From: CAKOSP01 sp964370545
Lineage (GTDB): Bacteria > Bacillota_I > Bacilli_A > RF39 > UBA660
Assembly: GCA_964370545.1 (NCBI GenBank)
Contig: CAYJJQ010000004.1
Coordinates: forward strand, 1-63,372
DNA: 63,372 nt
Direction of reading: 5' to 3'
Below are positions 33,007-41,493 of this stretch, one piece after another; positions within the stretch are counted from its first letter, which is position 1; the number at the start of each line of letters is the position of its first letter. A program made the translations under genes and the position numbers. Below the pieces are notes generated by a model. The model was given only the letters and a program-made list of their open reading frames with translations. It did not search any database and was not told the origin of the DNA.

Positions 33007-33477
33007 ATGGAAGATAGTAATTTAAAATTTATAAATAGCTTAAAAGAAAAATATGAACCAAAAAATTATAATTTAATCGAAATGTTACATGAAGTTCAAA
33101 AAGAGTATGGTTATATTCCTTTAAACATGCAAGAATTTATTAGTAATTATTTAAAGGTAGAATTAGCAGAAATATATGGAGTTATTACATTTTATTCAAG
33201 GTTTACTTTAAAACCAAAAGCAAAATATAGTTTATGTGTATGTATGGGTACAGCGTGTTATGTAAAAGGTGCAGATAAATTACTTAGTTATCTTGAAAAT
33301 TTACTAAATATTAAACTAGGGGAAATAACTGATGACCAGTTATTTGGCATCGTAGATGCGAGGTGTGTAGGTGCTTGTAGTTTAGCTCCTATATTTATGG
33401 TTAATGATAAAGTTTATGGAAAAGCAGATGAAAAGTTAATAAAGGAAGTTATTTCTAGTATTAGAAAAGAGAGTTAA
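33007..33477 (+). CDS. NADH-type hydrogenase subunit, NuoE-like (HydC/HndA)
   Basis: 156 residues, thioredoxin-fold [2Fe-2S] subunit. Ligands are visible in CVCMGTAC and DARCVGAC. In HydABC/Hnd hydrogenases this subunit relays electrons beside the flavin subunit. Two bases separate it from the NuoF-like gene. The order NuoE-like, NuoF-like, [FeFe] hydrogenase is that of multimeric NAD(P)-linked enzymes that may bifurcate electrons between NADH and ferredoxin. Confidence 0.93.
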   Translation: MEDSNLKFINSLKEKYEPKNYNLIEMLHEVQKEYGYIPLNMQEFISNYLKVELAEIYGVITFYSRFTLKPKAKYSLCVCMGTACYVKGADKLLSYLENLLNIKLGEITDDQLFGIVDARCVGACSLAPIFMVNDKVYGKADEKLIKEVISSIRKES

Positions 33478-33478
33478 A

Positions 33479-35305
33479 ATGGAAGTAAAAGACTTAATTG
33501 ATATAAAAAATAAATATATTGAATTTAAGAAAAAAAACTTAGGAACTGAAGTTGATATTTTAGTATGTTTAAGTGATAATAGTTTATTAGTGGAATTTGA
33601 TGAAATAATAGAATTATTTACTAAAGAGTTAGCTAGATTAAATATAACTAATGCTAGAGTAATTAAAACTGATCTATTTAAAGATAACTTAGAAGGTATA
33701 AGTGTTTTATTCAAGCAACATAATAGTTATTATGAAAATATAACTAAAGAAAATATAAGTAATATTATAGAATCTCAGCTATCTAAAAATATTATTATAG
33801 AATCTAAATCTTTAGAACAAGGAGAATTAGAAAAATTAAATGATTTACCATTTTATAGTAAACAAAAGAAAATAGTATTAGGTTTAAATGGTATAATAGA
33901 TCCATATAAAATAGAAGAATATATAGCTTATGATGGATATCACGCACTATCTAAAGTTCTTACAAGTATGACTTCTAAAGAAGTTATTGATGTAATAACT
34001 AACTCTAATTTAAAAGGTAGAGGAGGAGCAGGTTTTAAAACTGGTATTAAGTGGCAAACTGCATTTGATGAAATTAGTGATGCTAAGTATGTAATATGTA
34101 ATGCTGATGAAGGCGATCCAGGAGCATTTATGGATAGAAATATCTTAGAAGGTAACCCTCACTCTGTTATAGAAGGTCTTATTATAGCAGCATACGCAGT
34201 AGGAGCTAGTAAAGGTTATGTTTATATAAGAGCAGAATATCCTTTAGCAGTTAAAATAATTAAAGAAGCTATCAAAATAGCTTATGAAAATAATATATTA
34301 GGTAAAAATATTTTAGGAACAGATTTTAATTTTGATTTAGAAGTAAGATTAGGAGCTGGAGCTTTTGTATGTGGAGAAGAAACTGCATTAATAAACTCAA
34401 TAGAAGGTAAAAGAGGGGTTCCTAGATTAAAACCTCCTTATCCGGCAGTAAAGGGTTTATGGGGGAAACCAACAGTAATAAATAATGTGGAAACTTTAGC
34501 AAATGTTGCAAAGATTATTTTAAATGGAAGTAATTGGTATAAAGAAATAGGAACTACTTTTTCTGCAGGTACAAAAGTATTTGCTTTAGGTGGTAATGTT
34601 TATAATGCTGGTCTTGTTGAAGTTCCTATAGGAACAACTATAAGAGAAATAATATTTGATATAGGTGGTGGAATACCTGGAGGTAAAAAATTTAAAGCTG
34701 CTCAAACAGGAGGTCCATCTGGTGGATGTATACCAGATATACATTTAGATACAAAAATAGATTATGATACTTTAAGTCAATTAGGTTCTATGATGGGGTC
34801 AGGAGGTTTTATAGTAATTGATTATACTAAGTGTATTGTATCTATTGCTAAGTTTTATATTGATTTTTCAGTAAGTGAAAGCTGTGGTAAATGTACACCT
34901 TGTAGAATAGGTAATAAAAGAATATTTGAATATTTAGAAAAAATATGTAACTTTAGTGCTACAAAAGAGGATTTGGAAAATCTTAAGTATTTGGCAGAAA
35001 CTGTTACTAAAACAAGTTTATGTGGCTTAGGTCAAAGTGCTCCGAATCCTGTAATAAGTACAATTAAATATTTTGGAAGTGAATATATAGATCATATAGA
35101 AAATAATATATGTCCAGCAGGAGAGTGTTCTTCATCTAAAGTTAGTATAGATGAAAAATTATGTAAGGCATGTGGATTATGTCAGAAAGTGTGTCCTAAG
35201 AATGCTATAACAGGAGAAAAAGATCAAATAAGAGTAGTTGATGATAGTAAGTGCATTAAATGTAAGGCTTGCATTAAAGCCTGTCCATTTAAGGCTATTA
35301 GTTAG
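33479..35305 (+). CDS. NADH-binding hydrogenase subunit, NuoF-like (HydB/HndC)
   Basis: 608 residues. A divergent N-terminal part replaces the extra [2Fe-2S] thioredoxin domain of larger HydB proteins. Then comes the NuoF core: GRGGAGFKTGIKW (NADH/FMN), NADEGDPGAFMDR, and ESCGKCTPCRIG for the 4Fe-4S cluster. Two C-terminal 4Fe-4S motifs follow (CKACGLCQKVCP and CIKCKACIKACP). This subunit oxidises NADH and passes electrons toward the hydrogenase and ferredoxin. Confidence 0.94.
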   Translation: MEVKDLIDIKNKYIEFKKKNLGTEVDILVCLSDNSLLVEFDEIIELFTKELARLNITNARVIKTDLFKDNLEGISVLFKQHNSYYENITKENISNIIESQLSKNIIIESKSLEQGELEKLNDLPFYSKQKKIVLGLNGIIDPYKIEEYIAYDGYHALSKVLTSMTSKEVIDVITNSNLKGRGGAGFKTGIKWQTAFDEISDAKYVICNADEGDPGAFMDRNILEGNPHSVIEGLIIAAYAVGASKGYVYIRAEYPLAVKIIKEAIKIAYENNILGKNILGTDFNFDLEVRLGAGAFVCGEETALINSIEGKRGVPRLKPPYPAVKGLWGKPTVINNVETLANVAKIILNGSNWYKEIGTTFSAGTKVFALGGNVYNAGLVEVPIGTTIREIIFDIGGGIPGGKKFKAAQTGGPSGGCIPDIHLDTKIDYDTLSQLGSMMGSGGFIVIDYTKCIVSIAKFYIDFSVSESCGKCTPCRIGNKRIFEYLEKICNFSATKEDLENLKYLAETVTKTSLCGLGQSAPNPVISTIKYFGSEYIDHIENNICPAGECSSSKVSIDEKLCKACGLCQKVCPKNAITGEKDQIRVVDDSKCIKCKACIKACPFKAIS

Positions 35306-35313
35306 GAGTATAT

Positions 35314-37062
35314 ATGATTAATATTAAATTTGATAATAAACAGTATTTAGTTGATGAAAACATATCAGTTTTAGAAGCTGCTAAACTTAATAATATTTAT
35401 ATTCCTAGTTTGTGTTTTTTTAAAAACGTAAATAATACATCTGATTGTAGATTATGTATTGTTAAAATAAATGGTAGTGATAAATTAGTGCCTGCTTGCT
35501 CTATTAAAGTAATTAAAGATATGGAAATAACAACTGAAGATGATGATATAGTTTCTAGAAGAAAAGAATTACTTAAATTAATAGTATCTAATCATCACTT
35601 TGAATGTAATGTATGTCCAAGAGAAGGTAAGTGTGAACTTAAAAATTTGATTAATAAATTGGAAATAGAACTTCCTGGTTTTAAGGGTATAAAAAAAACA
35701 TATGATAAAGATACTAATTGTGTATCCATAGTTAGAGATTCAAATAAATGTGTACTTTGTAAAAGATGCATAGCAACTTGTAAAAATATTCAAAATATAG
35801 ATGCGATAAGTGTTATTGAAAGAGGGTTTGATTCAATAATTTCTACATCATATAATCAATCTTTTAAAGATGTAAACTGTACTTACTGTGGGCAGTGTAT
35901 TATTAACTGCCCTACAGGAGCATTAACTGAAAAAACAAATTATATTGAAATAATGACTAAATTAAAAGATCCAGATACACTTGTTTATGTACAAACAGCG
36001 CCATCTATAAGAGCGGCTTTAGGAGAAGAATTTGGGTTAGAAATTGGAACTAATGTAGTTGGCAAAATGGTGGCAGCTTTAAAATTATTAGGATTTAATA
36101 AAGTCTTTGATACAAATGTTGGTGCTGATTTCACTATTATGGAAGAAGCTTATGAATTAATAAATCGTATTCAAAATAATGGTAAATTACCAATGATTAC
36201 ATCTTGTTCCCCAGCGTGGGTTAGATTTATTGAAATGAATTACCCAGAACTACTTCCTCATATTTCAACTTGTAAATCACCTCACCAAATGTTAGGCGCA
36301 GTAATAAAAACTTACTATGCCGAAAAAATGAATATTGATCCTAAAAAAATATATATTGTGTCTATTATGCCATGTATTTCTAAAAAATTTGAAATAACTA
36401 GAGATGGTAATAGTTTTAATAATCATTATGATGTAGACGCAGTTATCACTACAAGAGAACTTGCTAAATTAATTAAATTACATGATATAGATTTTAATAA
36501 ATTAGAAGATGAAGAGTTTGATAATCCTTTAGGAGAAGCAACTGGAGCAGGTGCTATTTTTGGAGTAACTGGTGGAGTTATGGAAGCTGCACTTCGTACT
36601 GCAAAAGATTTATTAGGAGAAAAAGATTATAATATTGATTTTGTTGAAGTAAGAGGGGAAGCAGGTATTAAAAAAGCAACAGTTAATTTTAATGAAAAAG
36701 ATTATAGTGTAGTAGTTGCATCTTCTTTAGGAAATGCTAGAAAAATATTAGAAGATATTAAAGAAGGTAAATCGTCATATAACTTTATCGAAATTATGGC
36801 CTGTCCGGGCGGCTGCGTAATGGGTGGAGGGCAGCCGATTGTTTCATCAGATTTAAAACTTAAGTATGATGTAAAAGCTCTTAGAACAAAAGTGTTATAT
36901 GATATAGATGAAAAATCTGAATATAGAAAGAGTCATGAAAATCCTATTTTACAAAATATATATTTAGAATATTTGGGTAAACCTGGAGGTAAAAAAGCTC
37001 ATCAGCTTTTACATACAGTTCATGGTCCTAGAAATAAATATAATTTAGAGCAATTTAATTGA
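35314..37062 (+). CDS. [FeFe] hydrogenase catalytic subunit (HydA/HndD)
   Basis: 582 residues. An N-terminal [2Fe-2S] plant-type domain, the HHFECNVCPREGKC cluster, two 4Fe-4S motifs (about 145-160 and 190-203), then the H-cluster domain. L1 reads TSCSPAW (296-302), L2 is MPCISKK (Cys354), L3 is EIMACPGGC (Cys497 and Cys501) with GGGQP. A C-terminal small-subunit-like tail follows (SHENP, PGGKKAHQLL). In this operon it reduces protons with electrons from NADH and ferredoxin, a way to dispose of fermentative electrons. The serine in L1 is where textbook sequences have a second cysteine. Confidence 0.94.
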   Translation: MINIKFDNKQYLVDENISVLEAAKLNNIYIPSLCFFKNVNNTSDCRLCIVKINGSDKLVPACSIKVIKDMEITTEDDDIVSRRKELLKLIVSNHHFECNVCPREGKCELKNLINKLEIELPGFKGIKKTYDKDTNCVSIVRDSNKCVLCKRCIATCKNIQNIDAISVIERGFDSIISTSYNQSFKDVNCTYCGQCIINCPTGALTEKTNYIEIMTKLKDPDTLVYVQTAPSIRAALGEEFGLEIGTNVVGKMVAALKLLGFNKVFDTNVGADFTIMEEAYELINRIQNNGKLPMITSCSPAWVRFIEMNYPELLPHISTCKSPHQMLGAVIKTYYAEKMNIDPKKIYIVSIMPCISKKFEITRDGNSFNNHYDVDAVITTRELAKLIKLHDIDFNKLEDEEFDNPLGEATGAGAIFGVTGGVMEAALRTAKDLLGEKDYNIDFVEVRGEAGIKKATVNFNEKDYSVVVASSLGNARKILEDIKEGKSSYNFIEIMACPGGCVMGGGQPIVSSDLKLKYDVKALRTKVLYDIDEKSEYRKSHENPILQNIYLEYLGKPGGKKAHQLLHTVHGPRNKYNLEQFN

Positions 37063-37106
37063 CAAAATGTATAATGAGTTGTAAACTTATTTTAGTGATG
37101 TAATGT

Positions 37107-38327
37107 ATGAGAAAAAGATTTAAAATACCGCTATCTTTCATATCGTTTTTAATTATAGGAGTAGGAATATTTATTGGACTTTATTATTTATATATGCAAT
37201 ATATAAATAATAGCGAAATAGTAGTAGAAAATATGCTTTCTATAAATTATGAAGATAGTCAAAAAATTAGTGAAAATAACTACGATGATGTTAAATTTAC
37301 AGTAACTAATAGTGGTTCTGAAATTGAATATTATTATATAGCCTTTAATGGAATAGAAACCACTAAAGATTTTTCTTATGTATTAGAGTCAGATGATGAT
37401 ACTTATGAAGGAATAGTAAAAAATGGAACAATAGTTGAGAAAATATCTATTAATCCAGGAGATACTAAAAAGTATGTTTTAAATATAGAGTATGAAAAAA
37501 AATATGTTCTTAATGGAATAATAGAAGTAAAAAATATATATAATAATAAAGTTAATTTTAATGACTTATTAATAGAAAATAACCCTCCTAAAGAAGAGCC
37601 TTTAACTACTATAGGTAAAGAGGTAAGTAATACTGATGAGGGCTTAATTAAAGAATATACGGAAGATGGAACTACTTATTATTTTAGAGGTAATGTAACT
37701 AATAATTATGTGAGTTTTGCAGATTATACATGGAGAGTTGTTAGAATAAATGAAGATAATAGTGTTAAGTTAGTGCTTGATAATAATATAGATGTAATAT
37801 CAAGTTATTATATAAGCGGAGAATCGTATTCATATAGTGAAAGTAAAATTAGCTTAGAATTAGATTCTTGGTTTCAAAATAATTTAAATACATATTCAGA
37901 TATAATTACTAATTATAACTTTTGTGAAGATAATACACTAGTTAATTCACAGCTTAATACTTATGCTGCTTATAATAGAGCAGTAGATAGCAAAGTAGCT
38001 ACTTATAGCTGTTTAGGACAAACGCATAATCTTAAAATAGGACTTTTAACTATAGATGAAGTCCTATATGCAGGTGCATCATATAATTCTGGTGCTAGTG
38101 AGTATTACTTAAATAATGCTGATTTATCTGAAGAGTTTTATTTAATGAGTCCTGCTTCAATAAGTGGAAATAGTTATTATCCATTTGTAGTAAGTAAAGA
38201 TGGAGTTATAAAAACAAGTGTTATAGGAACATCTTTTAAAGGTATTAGACCAGTTATAAATGTAATAGGTAATGTAGTAATTACAGGTGAAGGTACTAAG
38301 GATAACCCTTATGTAATAAACATGTAA
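37107..38327 (+). CDS. Membrane-anchored surface protein related to the DGR targets
   Basis: 406 residues: N-terminal anchor (about 11-33), an Ig-like stretch (FTVTNSGSEIEYYYIAF), then a C-terminal domain with the same landmarks as the DGR targets: YYFRGNVTNNYVSFADYTWRVV at its start, RPVIN near the end and GEGTKDNPYVINM as last residues. There is no match to the template repeat and no GC-rich patch. It is a static relative in a different locus. Function unknown; probably binds something outside the cell. Confidence 0.7.
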   Translation: MRKRFKIPLSFISFLIIGVGIFIGLYYLYMQYINNSEIVVENMLSINYEDSQKISENNYDDVKFTVTNSGSEIEYYYIAFNGIETTKDFSYVLESDDDTYEGIVKNGTIVEKISINPGDTKKYVLNIEYEKKYVLNGIIEVKNIYNNKVNFNDLLIENNPPKEEPLTTIGKEVSNTDEGLIKEYTEDGTTYYFRGNVTNNYVSFADYTWRVVRINEDNSVKLVLDNNIDVISSYYISGESYSYSESKISLELDSWFQNNLNTYSDIITNYNFCEDNTLVNSQLNTYAAYNRAVDSKVATYSCLGQTHNLKIGLLTIDEVLYAGASYNSGASEYYLNNADLSEEFYLMSPASISGNSYYPFVVSKDGVIKTSVIGTSFKGIRPVINVIGNVVITGEGTKDNPYVINM

Positions 38328-38356
38328 AGTAATATTTTTATGATAAAAATATTACT
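38328..38356. repeat. 13-bp perfect inverted repeat
   Basis: AGTAATATTTTTA, TGA, TAAAAATATTACT directly after the stop codon. No T run follows on the plus strand, so it is either a weak terminator, an mRNA 3' stabiliser or an operator for the next gene, whose -10-like TATGATAAAAT lies just downstream. Confidence 0.6.
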
Positions 38357-38389
38357 AGTTTATGATAAAATAAAGTCATAGGAGATAAT

Positions 38390-38863
38390 ATGTCTATAGT
38401 TGATAGTATAATAGCATTTTTAAATACTTTAACAATTATTGATTTTTTGTTCTTTTTTGCTGTTATATTATTACTTGTTTTAATAGTATCTCTTGTATAT
38501 TTTATTAAAGTAAATGAAGATGTATTAATGCCTTCGAGACCTAAAAGTGAACTTGAAATTATCAATGAAGCACTATTAAGCGAAACTAAAAAAGCTGAAT
38601 CAAGTTTTAATTCTTTTGAAAAAGAACAAGAAGATAAAGCAATAATAAGTTATGAAGAATTAGTTAAGAAAAATAAAAATTATGATCTTAATTATACTCA
38701 AGAAATAGACGTAGACGGAATAATGGTTAAAAAAGTTGATTTAGAAAATCTAACTCATGAAACTACAAATGATATACCAATGACTACTGTAAGAGTTATT
38801 AGTTATAAGAAAGAAGAAGAATTTTTACAGACACTTAAAAATTTGCAAAATTTACTTAACTAG
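38390..38863 (+). CDS. Hypothetical single-pass membrane protein, 157 residues
   Basis: One strong membrane helix (about 18-42) and an acidic, coiled-coil-prone cytoplasmic part (about 55-157). No motif recognised. It ends 9 bases before mtaB and probably shares its transcript. The shape resembles small scaffold proteins, but nothing specific supports a role. Confidence 0.7.
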   Translation: MSIVDSIIAFLNTLTIIDFLFFFAVILLLVLIVSLVYFIKVNEDVLMPSRPKSELEIINEALLSETKKAESSFNSFEKEQEDKAIISYEELVKKNKNYDLNYTQEIDVDGIMVKKVDLENLTHETTNDIPMTTVRVISYKKEEEFLQTLKNLQNLLN

Positions 38864-38872
38864 GGGGAAATA

Positions 38873-40105
38873 ATGTTATTTTATATAAAAACTTTAGGTT
38901 GTAAAGTTAATACTTATGAATCAAATTATATTAAAGAAACTCTTATTAATAAGGGTTTCTTTGAAACTGATATAATATCTAAAGCTGATGTATTAATACT
39001 TAATACATGTTCAGTAACTAATACTGCTGATAATAAAAGTTTAAAAACTGCTAAATCTTTAAGAAAAGAAAATAATAAAGCTATATTAATAATATGTGGA
39101 TGCAGTACTCAAAATAGTCATGATGAGTTTACTAAAGCAGGAGCTAATATTATTATAGGAACTCATAATAAAAGTAAAATATATGAATTTATTATGGCAT
39201 ATAAAGAAGATACATATATAAATATATGTAATAATTCTAATATAGAATTTGAAGATATGGAACTTAGTTCTTTTGAACAAGTAAGAGCATACATTAAAAT
39301 TCAAGATGGCTGTAATAATTATTGTTCATATTGTATCATCCCTTATGTAAGGGGTAATATAAGATTTAAAGATTATAATAAAGTAATAAAAGAAGCTACT
39401 AAACTAGCTTCTAAAGGATTTAAAGAAATAGTTCTTACAGGTATTCATACTGGTAGTTATCCTAATTTAGTGAATTTAATAAACGATATAAGTAATATAA
39501 AAGGTATATGTAATATTAGGTTGTCCTCAATAGAAATAACAGAACTTACAGAAGATTTTTTCAATCTTCTTAAAAATAATAAAGTATTTTGTAATAGTCT
39601 TCATATACCTCTGCAAGCGGGAAGTAATATTGTTCTTAAGAAAATGAATAGAAAATATAATAAAGAGTATTTTGAAAATATAATAAACAAAATAAGAAGT
39701 ATTAGAAAAGATATTTATATATCTACTGATGTTATAGTAGGACATCCTTATGAAACAGAAGAATTATTTTTAGAAAGTTTAGAGTTTTGTAAAAAATTAA
39801 ACTTTGCTAAAATACATGTATTTCCTTATTCTAAAAGAAGAGGTACTGCAGCATACAATATGGAAAATCATGTGAGTGACGTAGATAAGAAATTAAGAAG
39901 TAAAGAGTTAATAAAGCTTAATAATACATTAGAAAAATCTTATAAAAATAAATTTATTGGTAAATCATTTGATGTACTTATAGAATCTAAAAAAGATAAT
40001 TACTATATAGGTCATACAAGTAATTTTATAAAAGTAAAAATAAATGGTAATTATAATGTTAATGATATTGTAAATATTACGATAAATAAAGAAAATATTT
40101 TATAA
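38873..40105 (+). CDS. mtaB: tRNA (N6-L-threonylcarbamoyladenosine(37)-C2)-methylthiotransferase
   Basis: Radical SAM methylthiotransferase that converts t6A37 to ms2t6A37. 410 residues: UPF0004 N-domain with TLGCKVNTYES and two more cluster cysteines (NTCSVTN and CGCSTQ), radical SAM motif CNNYCSYC near residue 146, and a C-terminal TRAM domain. The GCKVN start distinguishes MtaB from MiaB (GCQMN). It and tcdA act on the same tRNA base. Confidence 0.93.
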   Translation: MLFYIKTLGCKVNTYESNYIKETLINKGFFETDIISKADVLILNTCSVTNTADNKSLKTAKSLRKENNKAILIICGCSTQNSHDEFTKAGANIIIGTHNKSKIYEFIMAYKEDTYINICNNSNIEFEDMELSSFEQVRAYIKIQDGCNNYCSYCIIPYVRGNIRFKDYNKVIKEATKLASKGFKEIVLTGIHTGSYPNLVNLINDISNIKGICNIRLSSIEITELTEDFFNLLKNNKVFCNSLHIPLQAGSNIVLKKMNRKYNKEYFENIINKIRSIRKDIYISTDVIVGHPYETEELFLESLEFCKKLNFAKIHVFPYSKRRGTAAYNMENHVSDVDKKLRSKELIKLNNTLEKSYKNKFIGKSFDVLIESKKDNYYIGHTSNFIKVKINGNYNVNDIVNITINKENIL

Positions 40106-40132
40106 ATATGGTATAGTATAGTAGAGGTTAAT

Positions 40133-40756
40133 ATGAAAAAAGAATATGATAGTGAAACTCTTAGAAGTAATCTTAGTAGTAATTCACTTAAAAATAAAAG
40201 AGTGAGAAAAACAAAAAGTAAATATAAAAAAGAAAGAGTAGCAATATTAATTGCTACAGGTGTCTTTTTAGCAGCATCGTTTGGAAAAGGTGTGCACGAT
40301 GTAATTAAACTAGTAGATCATGGATCTGACTTAAAAGATGCATATGAAGATATGCAAGAAATGGTAATTGATAATAAGCATATAGCATCTTATGATGCCA
40401 TGCATTCAGGTGCTCCGTCTGTATACTTTGATTTTGAAGATATAGCTAAAGAAATAGTAGCTAAACTTGAAGAAGAAGGAAGACTAACTAAAATTGACTT
40501 ACTATGGGAAATCTATAAAAGTGATCAGTTTATAGATGGGTATTCATATGAACATGAAGGTCTTACAAATATGGATGTAATGACTAAAGAAGTATTTAAA
40601 TTAGTAAATAATGAAACTATTCCTAAATATGAATCATTTAAAGCTGTAGTAGAAAGTTTATATGAAGAATATGGTTATGCGAATGATAAAGAAGAGTTTA
40701 GTAAATTTGCAGAAAAGTTTATTATAGATGAGCATAACGCTAAGAAAGGATTATAA
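40133..40756 (+). CDS. Hypothetical membrane-anchored protein, 207 residues
   Basis: Very basic N-terminus (NKRVRKTKSKYKKERV), one hydrophobic helix (about 38-54), then an acidic soluble domain. Not recognised. It shares a base with the next gene (stop and start overlap TAATG), so the two small genes form a unit. Confidence 0.7.
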   Translation: MKKEYDSETLRSNLSSNSLKNKRVRKTKSKYKKERVAILIATGVFLAASFGKGVHDVIKLVDHGSDLKDAYEDMQEMVIDNKHIASYDAMHSGAPSVYFDFEDIAKEIVAKLEEEGRLTKIDLLWEIYKSDQFIDGYSYEHEGLTNMDVMTKEVFKLVNNETIPKYESFKAVVESLYEEYGYANDKEEFSKFAEKFIIDEHNAKKGL

Positions 40757-40974
40757 TGGAAACTATTGAAGTAGAAAAAGTAATCTTAGATGATAATAAA
40801 GAATATTTTATTGTAGATAAAATACATACTTATGTATATTTTGCAAAGGTTGATAACCCAGATGAAATATGTATAAGAAAAGAAGTAAGTGATTACTATG
40901 TAGGGTTAGATGATGAAATAGATTTAAACATAGCACTTAATTTATTTAAAGAAAAGCACAAAAAAAGCGAGTAA
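40756..40974 (+). CDS. Hypothetical protein, 72 residues
   Basis: Small acidic protein with alternating strands (VEKVILDDNKEYFIVDKI, YVYFAKVDNPDEICIRKE), recalling DUF1292-type small domains, without enough sequence to assign. Translationally coupled to the gene before it. Ends at a shared terminator. Confidence 0.68.
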   Translation: METIEVEKVILDDNKEYFIVDKIHTYVYFAKVDNPDEICIRKEVSDYYVGLDDEIDLNIALNLFKEKHKKSE

Positions 40975-40986
40975 ATCGCTTTTTTT
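40959..40986. terminator. Terminator between convergent genes
   Basis: AAAAGCGA/TCGCTTTT stem with a short loop, flanked by A and T runs, so it works in both directions. Confidence 0.85.
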
Positions 40987-40992
40987 AATTAA

Positions 40993-41367
40993 TTATCTTA
41001 CTTTTCCGTTTGTAATAACACTGTTTTCTATTATAGAATAACTTTCTTGTAATCTATCAACTAAAAGATGACGATTATTTTGGAAAGTATAATCCATAGA
41101 AGATATTGCTGTAGAGATTTTTTCTTCATCAGTTAATTCATCATTACTTAATGAAATTAAACAATCAGCTGACATTGTAGCTAATATTTTTAAATAAGCA
41201 TCAGCAGTCTCATTACAAATAAACCAATTTTTATAAGATGGTCTTACAAATCCAAAAAAAAGTAATTGATCTTGATTTATATTAAACCAATTAGTTAATT
41301 CTTTAGAACTAGTAATTAAACTTTCATATGGTGCAAATATTGGATCTAAAATTAAATTTGTTTCCAT
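40993..41367 (-). CDS. Hypothetical protein, 124 residues
   Basis: Not recognised. Soluble, helical, acidic, with one tryptophan-rich patch (NWFNINQ, KNWFICN). Its promoter (TTGACT, 17 bp, TACAAT) and TTAGGGGGA leader closely resemble those of the gene at 28493. Monocistronic. Confidence 0.7.
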   Translation of the reverse strand: METNLILDPIFAPYESLITSSKELTNWFNINQDQLLFFGFVRPSYKNWFICNETADAYLKILATMSADCLISLSNDELTDEEKISTAISSMDYTFQNNRHLLVDRLQESYSIIENSVITNGKVR

Positions 41368-41393
41368 AGTTATTTTTCCCCCTAACTGTTATA

Positions 41394-41422
41394 ATTGTAA
41401 CATAATGACTACAAAAAGTCAA
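41394..41422 (-). promoter_or_regulatory. Sigma-A promoter, minus strand
   Basis: TTGACT (41422-41417), 17-bp spacer, TACAAT (41399-41394), then TTAGGGGG before the gene starting at 41367. Confidence 0.8.
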
Positions 41423-41493
41423 TATTTTATTTCATAACTTAATAACTTTAAAAATGCTTTTTTTTATGCTTAATAAATGCTATAATTTTCTAT

